From Eustoma russellianum (Eukaryota; Streptophyta; Magnoliopsida; Gentianales; Gentianaceae), in NCBI GenBank assembly GCA_036186865.1, contig AP025062.1:31539001-31603000 (forward strand): DNA of 64,000 nucleotides, given 5' to 3'. Position numbers and translations under genes: made by a program. This document shows positions 31,179 to 42,037 of this stretch, piece after piece. The notes beneath the pieces were generated by a model. The model saw nothing but the letters and a program-made list of their open reading frames with translations, was not told the DNA's origin and did no database searches. Position 1 is the stretch's first letter. Each line of letters begins with the position of its first letter.

Positions 31179-33222
31179 GATAATAATATTACAATCTTCT
31201 TCAAAAAAGAAATATATATATATACACACAAAAAGATGCTGCCCTTCTTCTCTCTCGCTGGCGATCGTCTCCGACTGGCGGCGTAACTGCCGTCAGCCAT
31301 TGCGCCATTCAGCAACCCATTGCAACCTGCTATCATCTTCCCTATTCACACTCATCTTCACCAAAACCGACTTTCACAGTAGTCCAACCCTCCACAGGCA
31401 TCCCTACTGCGGATCCGTTTTCAGTGCCACCCCGCTCATACGCGTCACTTTTCACGTCGTCCCCTCAGATCATGCCGCCGAAACCAATCCAAAAATTCAA
31501 GGGCAGCCCAATGATCACATTTACAGATGAGGAAATTCAATCGTTAGCCTCTCAATATCGATTTACTTTTGTTGGAAATGTTTGGTATGGTAGGCAACCG
31601 CTTGCAACGATCCGATCAGCCATTGGTCGTATCGGATTTACTGGATCGGTAAAGGTGGGTCTTTTGGATGCCACACACATTCTCATCCACTTTGATCATG
31701 AGTAGGATTATTTCCGATGATTTTCACGACGCAGTTAGATGATCTCTGGAAAGCATATGCGAATCACGAAGTGGACTCCAGATTATTATCCGACGATAGA
31801 AGTGACGATAGTGTAGCGCCCCGCACCCTGGCCCAGCCGGATACGGTGCATCCACCGTACTTCACTAAGGAGAGTACCAGGCGTCGATCCATAACATGTG
31901 GTAGTCCATGATAAAATACATGGACTTCCGTGCTTACACGTCAACAAGTAAGCGAAACCGTGGCAGAATAAAAACTTTAAATTAAAATCGTCTATGAATT
32001 CATTCTTAGTTTTACAACTCAAATCATAAGTACGCAAATTCTCAAAAGTAACTGTTTCCCATCACCATTACATAAAAGTCATCGATCACAACCAGCACGT
32101 CATGTCTCCTAAGCCATCCATCTTTCGCGCGTCTCACGGATAAGGGACCCTAGGTTCATCCTCAATCCATTCTACTTTGTTTCCTGCAGCCTCTGGGAGG
32201 AAAAATAGGGGGTAAGTGACAAAGTCACCAGCAGGTATACTATAAATAATTGAGGATTAAATGGAAAGTACATACAAGAACCGAACCCCAAAAATTCGGT
32301 TTAGAAACATACCTGACCTCCATCCAATATCCGTTAGAGATCAACACTTAATGCCTCAAGATCATAACTTAAGTATGATCGTCACTTATTAAAGAGCGTA
32401 ACAATAAAAGACCGTAACTTGTATAAATTCGTAACATATCAAGGATCATCATTTAATAAGATCATAACTTAGGAACTATCAGGTTATAACAACTTAGTCC
32501 AAATATCACGTGCCATTATTCGATGACTCATTAAATGCAACATGCATGCATATGTGCGTGTGATGCATCATGCTAAAAATAAGGATATGATCTTTCGTTC
32601 TTTTCTTTCAAAACATCATCGTCAAGAAAACAATAGAGTATTCAGATCTATTCTCTCGGATCTGAGGCGGTCACTTCTTCCCTTCGAATCTATTATTCCC
32701 GGATTCAGAACGGTGACGTCATCACTTATCAGGTGTATTCTCTCCGGGCCTGAACAGTCCATATCAGGTCTATTCTTTCCGGGCCTGAACGGTCAATATC
32801 ATCAGATCAATTAACCCCGGATCTGAAGCGGGTCCTTACTGGTTAGGAAACATACACACACGGTACCGGTGGGAAGCATTCTTTTTAAAACAAAATCTTT
32901 TCTTTAAAAACGCTTTTCATCTTTCTTTCTCATAAAATCAGTTCCATAAATCATGTCAATGACGATGATGCAATGCATGACATGTACTATGCAAATCATG
33001 ATATAATGCATTACATATATACACATACGTACAACTCATTCTTTATGCTGGAAAAATTTCCAGAGTCATCAGTCCATATACCCGGCCTCAATCCCCCACG
33101 GGTTAGGCCCATCATCATAAGTGCTCATCATACATATGCATAAAAATGTCCTTTCTATTCATAATAGAATCTTCGTGACGATATGAAATGCGTAAGACAC
33201 TTAGTCAAATTTATTACGAAGC

Positions 33223-33256
33223 AAGGGCTGCTGAATTTCAGCAATGCAATGCCCTT
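33223..33256. other. LTR hairpin, solo copy in LINE C
   Basis: Inner TGCTGAA-T-TTCAGCA (33,229-33,243), outer AAGGGC (33,223-33,228) with GCCCTT (33,251-33,256). Relative to copy 1 (GGGTA/TACCC) both arms changed while pairing is kept. Confidence 0.6.
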
Positions 33257-35233
33257 CCTTTTATCTTTCATGTAAGCCCATTAAACTCCTTTGAATTTGG
33301 ACCAGCTTTGGGAAACTGTTGTGGACATACCATTAGATAGTTATTGCAGGCCCAAACCGTTTAACTAAGCCTAAGTCCATTAAAACAAGGCCTTATAACA
33401 AGTTCCTCAATTCTGCCCAACATTTCATATTAGTGTCGCCCATTTAGTTATGGTGTTTACCCCTCAATTGATCATTCTAAGATAAGTGGCTTACATAAAA
33501 GGGTTCTCATATGTCTTACGTAGTTGACATAAAAGTTTCGCGGATTTATAATATAGTTAAAGGAATTATTTACTCTTTTCTCCAAAACTGTTACGTGCTG
33601 AATTCAATAATGACTGATTTTACTGCAAATTTTATTGTGATCAAACCGTAAACTCTTTTTCAAAAACTGCAACTCTCAAGCCTTGTAAACACATTGGGCT
33701 AGTGTCCTGCAAAGAATCAGCCCAATTGCATATTCCTAAGGTCCATTTCCTGGTCAATCATTATGTCACCTAAAATCTGTTTAGCCCAGTAATTTTCCAG
33801 CATGACCAGTTTTAATACAAATTCCGCTACAAATAATCCGTAACTCCTTTTAAAAAACTTCCAACTCTCATATTTAATATATGCATAGGGATAGTATCAT
33901 ACCAAAAATCAACTAAATTGAATGTCTCTAAGGTCTCTTTTCAGGTCCTACAAAGCGGCCTAAAAATCTGTCCTGCTCCAGTGAGTTTCAAATTTTATTC
34001 ACATTTCTTTTCTGAATGGTCCTAACTTGCATTGTATGCCTTAAACACCTTGTTAAACTTCAAACACACCTTTAACATGGGAATTTACAGCTTCAACATA
34101 TTACAAACATCATATACATATCTCTTCAAAACAGCTTGAATGCACCATACATCATTCTTTGGCCATGCACACCATGTTCCCACTAAAATCAAACCTTGGT
34201 AAAATTGGTGCATACGCACCCTAACCCCCAAACAGCCCGTTTATGTACATGCAAGGCAAGAATCAAATCTCCATAAAGAACATACTAAGCTTAACACAAA
34301 AGCATAAATCTTGTTCACACCTTAACCCATAATTTATAACTTCTTACAAACTTCACTTATTTCCTTTATCCTTTCCAACCGTATCCCCCATCCATGGAAA
34401 GGAGGGATCTTTAGTATGTTCATCTTGGATTTATCACATAATAATACTTAAAATCAACAAAGAATCCACCTTTGAAGCAAAACTCACACATGCAAGCCAT
34501 TATACCCTAGGCCGAAAGTTTCACGCATCAAAACTTAGCCTTTCACATCTAAGATTAAATCTTAAAGGCATCTACACATTCAAGCATGCATTTTCACATT
34601 CAAGCCATAAGTATGTATAGTGTACTTGCCTTTTCAACTTACTCCTCTCCTTAGCTTGAAATGTGTATGGAAAAGATGAAACCTTCGTCTTTTTTGTGCA
34701 TACACCCCACGGTTTTGGGAGGGGAAAGAGGTCAATGGTTAGTTTACATCCTTAAGTAAAAGAAACACTTAATAAGGGTTAGATGGACTTACCAAAATAG
34801 AGCTTGAGTAGTATTCAAGCCTCTCAAGACTAGGATCCACCAAAAGCTTGAGACTTTTTGAGCCTAGTGACCTTGAAGGTCACGGTTATGTGCAAGGAAA
34901 TAGCACCATAAGTTTCATCTTATGAAAATGTAGATATCTTCTCAAGAAGGTTAGGAATACTTACCTAATACCACTTAGTCTTGGAAGAACCTAGAACTTC
35001 TTGGTTGATCCCTTGGCCGTGTGGTTCGGAGAGAAAGGAAGAGAGGGAATTCTTCTTCTTGCTCTTGAGGGTCCTTTGAGTGTTAGAAAGATTGAGAGGA
35101 TTCTCAAGTGTATTTTTGGAGGGAATTTTCTTTCTTGGCTATGTGTTATCCGTTGGGGAGGGGTGTAAGAGAGGTTAAGGGTTTACCATAGTAGGGTTAA
35201 AGGAATTAACATTGATTACTTTAGTTAATCAAG

Positions 35234-35320
35234 GTTACTTTATTACTAACCTTGGTTACTTTAGTCTAATCATGGTTACTTTTGAACTAACCTTAGTTAC
35301 TTTATCCTATTATGGTTACC
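35234..35320 (-). repeat. Phased GTTACT array in solo LTR
   Basis: GTTACT/GTTACC cores start at 35,234, 35,255, 35,275, 35,296 and 35,315, with steps of 19-21 bp, matching copies 1 and 3. Confidence 0.65.
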
Positions 35321-36680
35321 TTAACCTTGGTTTAATGATAAAGTAACCATGGTAGGATTTTAAAAATCCTCCATGGTTAGCCACTTAGGGCGTCCGGTTG
35401 GTTGGGGGTCTTTAATTACCCCAACCATGCTTTATTCCCATTGATTAGTTACTTTCTTAATTTATTTTATTTTCCCCCTTTTCTTTTAAAATATGTAGTT
35501 AGGAAAATGTTTGAGCCCTCTTTGGGCTAAGGGCCGAAAATGAGGTATGGGTTGAAACCAAATTTTTGCCCACTACTCATACTTGTTTAATTGCTTATTG
35601 GCTTACTTAGAAGATGACCTTTACAATCTTAAGAAATTCCATTAAGGCCTTTCTTAACCTTGTGGCCGAAACCTCCCAAGCACTTGGGAGTGAATTGGGC
35701 CTCTCCCCATGGTCCAATATATTACTTTCCGTAACGTAATCTAAAATAATAATCATCGACTCAATAAATTGTAATTGCAGACATATCTTGTCATATATTC
35801 TCTTAAATAGGTCTCAAGTACAAAGGGTTCCTAATTGGTTACAACAGATTGTGCCAATTTGGGTCACATTCCCGGGACTTCCCATTCACCTGCATCGTAA
35901 AGATGCTCTTTTTTAAATCACAACAATGTTGGGATCTCCACTGAAGCTTGATGCAACCACTACCTCTATGAACCGCCCATCGGTAGCACGTATATGTGTT
36001 GAATTGGATGTCTCAACGAGTTTTCATCCAAGCATCAACAAGGCTAATCATGCAGAACGTTCAATACGAGGATCTACCATCATACTGCTCTGGATGTTAT
36101 CGACCAGGACACGTTTCGTCAGATTGTGGAAAACACAATGCACCCAACGTCGTGAAAGTCACGTCTCATATGGACACTATCAATCCAAAACATGCAAATA
36201 AAGGTAAAAAACAGCACTGGACACCAAAAAAATCAGGTCCAGCGGTCGACAAACCGCTCGTGGAGCCTCACTGTCCAGCTCAAATTGAATCAGTCCAACC
36301 TCACTCACCGGATATGGTTATAGTTCAGGAGTTAATAGACACAGAGGATCTCTCAAGACTAAAAGGAGTTGATGATTGTATATTGGGAGATCTTTCAGAG
36401 CCAGCATTATTAGTTTCTCACTCAGATAGCGAATTAGATATTTCGTTAGATGTTAATCAGTTGGATGCACAGGATAAGGATTTTTATGTTAATATAGCAA
36501 ACAATATTGAAGCTACATACGTTGAGCCACACTCTCGTGATACTGTGGTTGTGGAGTCAACAGATCCTCAGCCTATTCATGGTCCAAGGATACTGTGATG
36601 AAATCCAGCGGTACTCACCTCTCCTCGATTACCAGGTTATGTGCAGCACACCTCTCTAATTCTTTTGATGTATTATCTCA

Positions 36681-39600
36681 ATGAAGATGTTATTGTGGAA
36701 TGTCCACGGCATACGTACATCAATCACTCGTTTGGTTTCACTGGTCCGACAGCATAACTTACATATTTTAGTTGTCATAGAACAAAAACTTAGAGCTTCG
36801 TCATTGCTATCATATCAGTTACAATTGGGTTTTTTAAAAGCTGTGTCAGTTTGTGATGATCAAATATGGTTTTTCTTGGAAGGACTCACTTTTAGCCTTG
36901 GAAGCGGAACAGCTTGGACATCAGAATTATTCTATCAAGTATCGTTGGCTGGCGTCGGGGGATTGTTTTTGGTTGACAGCAGTATATGGATGCCATTTGA
37001 TCTTAGAGAGTCGTCTGTTGTGGGAAGATCTAAAACACTTCCACACAACCATTACAGAGCCGTGGTTAATAGGGGGTGATTTTAATACATTTTGCACATT
37101 AGAAGAGCATCGTGGTAGATCGCAACCATCATTGCGTACACTGCAAGATTTCAATGATTGTGTTCGACACTGCGAATTGCAGGAAATATCTTTTCAGGGT
37201 TCATTATTTACTTGGTCAGATGGCCGAGGTCTAGGCCGTGTATAGCGGTGTCTTGACCATTTTTGTGCTCTCTGTCTTTCTCTAACATATTTCCCGTTAC
37301 ACAAGTTCAACATCTCACAAGAGCTACATCTAATCATGCCCCATTATTACTGACATGTGACACTGATGGACCTAGGAGTCCGGCAGCTTTAAAATATCTT
37401 GATGTTTGGACAACACATCCTGATTTTGATGCTTTTGTCATACATCGTTGGCGTTCATTTGTCACAGTTGGAGGAATGTGGGGATTCCATAATAAGCTGT
37501 GTCGTCTATGAAAAGAGCTAAGGCAATGGAATAAAGAGGTTTTTGGGAACATCTTTGATGCGGTATCTCAGGCAGAGGCAAATGTTCAGTCTGCCGAAAG
37601 AATGTTTCACGCAGATCCTACAGAGAGTACGCGATCACAATACCACCGCAGTTGAAACTTTCTCGAAATCGAGCATGTCTCTATTGGAAGCACAAAGCGA
37701 ATGTTAATTGGTTTAAGGAGGGAGATGCAAATACTTCATTTTATCATCAAACAGTGAAAGAGAAGCGTCGCCGGCAACACATTCATCGTATTATACGGCC
37801 GGATGGAACTGAGTGCGAGCAAGCGACATCAATAGAAACCGAAGCTATTCATTATTTTTCACAGCTGTTTACAAATGAGCCAGTGGAGATTATGATGATA
37901 TTCTGCAGTATATACCATCATTGATAATGTTAGAGGATAATAATATGCTGCAGGAGCTTCCCACACTAGCGGAAGTCAATGAATCAATGTGGGATCTTAG
38001 TCCCACTAGCGCGGCAGGACCCGATGGCTATCCGGGATAATTCTATAGGAGACTTTGGCATGTGAGACAATATGATGTGCTTAAAGAGGTACAAGAATTC
38101 TATTTGGGAATTATGATGCCAGAGCAAGTAGCGGCAGCCACAATAATCCTCATTCCAAAGGTTCCTAATCCACAAACTTTTGTAGAATTCCGACTCATAT
38201 GCCTCACCAACATTATTTCTAAGGTGATTAAAAGATTGATAGCATCTCGACTGGGGAAGCTATTTCCCAAAATTGTCTCATCAGAATAGGCAGGTTTCAT
38301 GAAAGATCGTGGCATCACGAAATAGATATTATTGGCCCAAGAGATGGTACATGTAATTGACAAACGCACAAGAGGAGGACATGTCATGATTAAACTGGAT
38401 ATGGATAAAGCATTCGATAGAGTTAGTTGGAGATATCTTAATTTGCTGTTACAGCGGCTAGGATTTGATGTGCGCTTAGTTCGGATCTTAAACAATAACT
38501 TGCGTGCAATGCGCTGCTCTATCCTCCTAAACGGTAAACCGACAGGTTTCTTCTCTATTGGTCGCGGGGTAAAGCAGGGCGATCCATTGTCACCTCTATT
38601 ATTCATTTTATCTTCGGAAGGGTTCTCTAGAGGGCTGAAATCATTGACGCGGATGGACACAATCAAAGGCTTTACAGCCGGACGCGTGCCATGTGTTTCA
38701 CACTTGGGATTTGCGAATGACTTGTTAATATTTTTAAACGGATCAGCCTGAAATCTGGGAAAATTTTGCCAATTTTTGGAAACATATCAGAAGGCTTCCG
38801 GACAGCTTGTCAATTATAATAAAAGCCAATTTGTTGCGGGCTTGGGAGTCTCGGTTAATACATCGTTGGATATTTTGGGCATGCATCATTGCCTATCAAG
38901 TATCTTGGTTCATATTTGTATAAGGGGATCAACAAATCCAGATATTGCACTCCTCTCATCAATCACTTTGAGGCTATATTATCGTCTTGGTCGAACAAAT
39001 TACTATCAATGGCAGGCCAAATAGTTCTCATCAAATATGTTCTAAATTCGGTTCCCACGCATCTCATTATGAGTTCACGCTTACCAAAAAGTGTGATTCA
39101 TGTTTTAAATCGTAAAATGGTAACTTTTCTGTGGAAAGGTAGACATCATTGGCAATCTTGGCCTTCAATCTGCCGTGCAAATGAAGAGGAGGGATTAGGT
39201 ATTCAAAATCTTTCATATGTTCAAAAAGCCTATGATTGTCAACTGTGGTGGAAATATTTCCATTCAAACACATTATGGGCCGCATTTTGTAGAAGCAAAT
39301 ATGGACAACGTTCTTCTATCGATTCGCACATTTACGATTCGCCAACGTGGAAAAGGCTGTGTGTCATTCATGATTTCATGGAGTCAAACATTCGAAGGAC
39401 ACATGATATCATACATTGGGTGCCGGATGACAATGGCCAATTTTCCATTAAATCGGCCTACTCACTAATTGCGGGAGTTGGTCTACCTGTGGTTGAAACA
39501 CGCTATATTTGGTGGAAACAATCACACCCGGGTCAAAAAAAATTTCTATGGAGACTCTGGAATCGCTCTTTTCCAATGGTTAACAACCTACGCTATTGGT

Positions 39601-40526
39601 TGACGACATATCCATCACAATGTGTTTTCTTCCGTACGGATACTGATGATCAAGACCATGTATTTCTTCAATGCTCAAAAATCCGTCCTCTGTGGACGGA
39701 AATGGCGGCTATTTTCTCCAGACCAATGCCATCGGCTTGTACCATCAAGGCTCACCTCTTTCGTTGGTGGCGCACATCAACTCAGAAATCAATGGTGGGA
39801 CAACTTAACGCAACGGTGCCATCGATTGTTGCATGGGAAATATGGAAGACATACGCGACAAGCATGTTTGGTGAGGAGTATTTTGATTATTCGTGTTTAT
39901 ACAATAAGATCAAAATGTCTATATATACATGGTGTTTGGCAATGATTGGTAAAAAGTTTGCCAACCCAGTGCTGCGTCTAATAGACCTTCAGTTTTCTCC
40001 ACCATTATGCACTAAGCGTCTGAGAATTATCCGTTGGCAGCTGTCTCCAACGAGCAAGCTGAAGTTAAACGTTGACTCGGCCGTTGGATGAAAGCTAGCA
40101 GCAGGAGGAGCGGTTTTAAGAACGGATCACAGACACATGCTTTCGGCTATATGCTTTTCATTACCGCTGGTTGGGCCACTAAGGGCAGAATTACTAGCCA
40201 TGACATTTGCATTGATTCACTTTGCACAGGAGTATAACAACATAATATTCGAAACGGACTGCCAACCTATGATCACCTTGTTGGCCGGATCTCGACCAAT
40301 AACAGGTTGGTTAGCGGCGGACATTCAGCGTGCAAGACTGTTCTTGAGCCTAAACCAATCAACAATCCAGTATTGCCCCCGTGAGGCCAATACAGCCTCT
40401 CATTGGCTCGCATGTTATGGTTACAGAGCAGCCGGGTTACAGCGCTACACGTCTCTTCATGAATTGCCGTGTGAATTTTGCGGAGCACTACACACGGATC
40501 TTCAGCTGCCTGCTTTCCGATACTGA
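36681..40526 (+). pseudogene. LINE C ORF2 (endonuclease, RT, RNase H)
   Basis: Starts MKMLLWNVHG (endonuclease). GGDFNTF lies near 37,074-37,094 and SNHAPLL near 37,330. RT has KLDMDKAFDR (about 38,392-38,421), KQGDPLSPLLF and FAND near 38,708-38,720, where the first catalytic Asp of FADD is Asn. A zinc motif around 39,610-39,680 has lost its second Cys (CVFF). The RNase H part shows DSAVG, AELLA, ETDC and PREAN up to 40,526. Nonsense codons: TAG 37,243, TGA 37,509, TAA near 38,038, TAG 38,287, TAG near 38,323, TGA 38,749, TGA 40,089. Frameshifts lie near 36,890, 37,650, 37,910 and 38,900. Inactive. Confidence 0.9.
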
Positions 40527-41080
40527 CAGATGTCTCACATTGTGTTGGTGCTACATCTTTTACGTTGCTTGTGTCTACATCAGACACAGGCAACGCTGGT
40601 GCGTTTCTTATTCCTAAGACATCACTTTATGCTTGCGAATGTTTGTAAATTTACTTTATGCGCACATATTAGTCTTACTCTTCTGTTGACTCTCTTATGG
40701 CTGATTCTGCTTCAAACAAATATCTCGCCCTGGTGCAAGCGCTTTCAATCAAAATTGAGGTGCTCATTCATGAAGATACTTTTTCTACTAACAAGGCGCA
40801 AGCTACAGCTGTTGTTGCCTTGGTTCAAGCTGAGCCAAGGCGGCTTGGGTATGGCTTTAGTTCGAAAGTTTTCTCTCTAATATTTTATCATTGCATACCT
40901 AATATCTACTTCCTTTGCCTTAGCTGAGGTACGTGCAAATCCGATTCCATCACTGTCACAAAGCTGGTACTATGCAGCGATTGGATCTCTAAATGACGAG
41001 TTTTGCGTCTACGTCATCCTTCATCATAGAGGCACTCCATTGTATTTGTTTTTCCTTAGATTTGGCCATTTCAATAGTAG

Positions 41081-41257
41081 TATAAATATATACGCTTTTT
41101 CCTTCTCCATGGTTTTATCCACAAGGGTGGTTTTACTTGGCAAGATTTTAATGTGGCATATCATATATGACTGGAGATTAGTCATCATTAGTTCACTGTT
41201 TCATTTATTTATATACGATGACGATTGTAATATGGTTTTCCTCCACCACAAGTGAGG
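41081..41257 (+). other. Conserved LINE 3' tail and hairpin, copy C
   Basis: The same tail as in copy B, ending CCTCCACCACAAGTGAGG (41,240-41,257; CCT, bulged C, CAC, loop CACAA, GTG, AGG). A TA-rich stretch and the tail-to-tail LINE E follow. Confidence 0.8.
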
Positions 41258-41264
41258 CTTACTA

Positions 41265-41280
41265 TATAATATATATATAT
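41265..41280. repeat. Left target-site duplication of LINE E
   Basis: TATAATATATATATAT occurs here directly before the T7 run that is the LINE E poly(A) on the minus strand, and again at 47,376-47,391 directly after its 5' end. Low complexity lowers the weight of the match, but both edges coincide with the element limits. Confidence 0.65.
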
Positions 41281-41311
41281 TTTTTTTATGTAAAGCAATT
41301 TTATTGAAACT

Positions 41312-41503
41312 CCTCACTTATGGTGGAGGGAACCATATTACATCAAATCCAAAAGCAAGCGTCATCATAGGCGAAAAGTGAATGAAGGAAAATAAGTATG
41401 CTCAACCTCCAGTCATATACGATATGCCGCATTAAAACCTTCTCAAGTAAAACCACCCTTGTGGATAAAACCTTGACGAAGGAAAAAGCGTACATATTTA
41501 TAT
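41312..41503 (-). other. Conserved LINE 3' tail and hairpin, copy E
   Basis: Reverse complement of the copy C tail; the terminal hairpin CCTCCACCATAAGTGAGG is at 41,329-41,312. Together with 41,081-41,257 it forms a ~175-bp inverted repeat around an AT-rich centre. Confidence 0.8.
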
Positions 41504-42037
41504 GAGCGGATGGCTGAGAAGGTAATTTGTACAAGTATGCAAAAATGATGTAAACAGAAATCGGTCTTGTTCGGACAGACTGTTGCGCGTCGATGATGAT
41601 GTAGATTGGCCAGGAAAGTAGTATAAATATTGTTGCCAACAGCAAGCTATATGAGGAGTGGATCCTTTGTCGGTGGCATTCAACACCTCGTGCAAATCGC
41701 AGAAAATATATGTAATGACGTCTAAAAAGATAGGCCATAGAATAAACATGACAAAAGTAGTGAAGCCATACCTGTGTTGCACGTAGCCAGTAGACCACGG
41801 GCAACCTCCAGCAGACATTGCCATATCGACCAGTCTAGTTTAGCTCCCAGGTACGTTGACTCCAGTCACTGGAAATCGCAAATTTGCATAAGTAGTTATC
41901 CAAAGATATAGTATAGTGAACATGCGAATAAGAAAAGATGCATAATGTACATAACACAGAAGAGACATATCAAGGTTGCCTATGCCAAATTTGGACATAG
42001 GCAACCCCCAAATGTAGACGCCAAATCATCTCGATAC

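Larger units (their letters stand above)
25794..31195 (+). mobile_element. L1-type LINE, copy B
   Basis: A plus-oriented, 5'-truncated L1. It begins within ORF1 at the zinc knuckle, right against the (TA)n tract, and continues through a full-length ORF2, a repeat-bearing 3' UTR and the conserved 3' tail (31,007-31,178), ending with CAAAAAAGAAATATATATATATA. It represents the B/F subfamily, which differs from A/C/D/E across RT and RNase H yet shares the 3' tail. Confidence 0.88.
31812..35846 (-). mobile_element. Solo gypsy LTR in LINE C
   Basis: A 4,035-bp LTR with TGTAGCGCCCC at the left and GGTTACAACA at the right, with no internal region. The flanks are GATAG (31,807-31,811) and GATTG (35,847-35,851), a 5-bp target duplication with one mismatch; the uninterrupted LINE ORF1 frame predicts GATTG. 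It carries the degenerate minisatellite (32,640-32,840), the hairpin (33,223-33,256) and the phased array (35,234-35,320). Solo LTRs arise by recombination between the two LTRs of a full element. Confidence 0.93.
31424..36684 (+). pseudogene. LINE C ORF1, split by LTR insertion
   Basis: The N-terminal part (31,424-31,811) has SYASLF, KPIQKFKGSPMITFT, the DUF4283 block and RITKWTPDYY. No ATG was found in frame upstream. The second part (35,847-36,684) resumes at VPIWVTFPGLPIH, has an intact knuckle YCSGCYRPGHVSSDC, WTPKKS, SRLKGVDD and the NSFDVLSQ end. Nonsense codons cluster at about 31,703-31,750 (TAG, TGA, TAG) and near 35,914 (TAA); a frameshift lies near 36,015, and further stops lie near 36,597. 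Its final TGA overlaps the ORF2 ATG as ATGA (36,681-36,684). Confidence 0.87.
31216..41257 (+). mobile_element. L1-type LINE, copy C (split by a solo LTR)
   Basis: A plus-oriented L1 of the A/C/D/E subfamily: 5' UTR (about 31,216-31,423), ORF1 interrupted by the solo gypsy LTR at 31,812-35,846, ORF2, and 3' UTR with the conserved tail (41,081-41,257). Its 3' end runs into a TA-rich stretch in which LINE E is inserted in opposite orientation. The 5' limit is not marked by a recognised target duplication. Confidence 0.87.

Noticed and set aside
41081..41255. A ~32-codon conserved peptide (YAFSF..VLSTR..IIYDW) in LINE 3' tails
   Set aside because: Differences among copies are spread over all codon positions and copy B has a stop, so conservation is at the nucleotide level.
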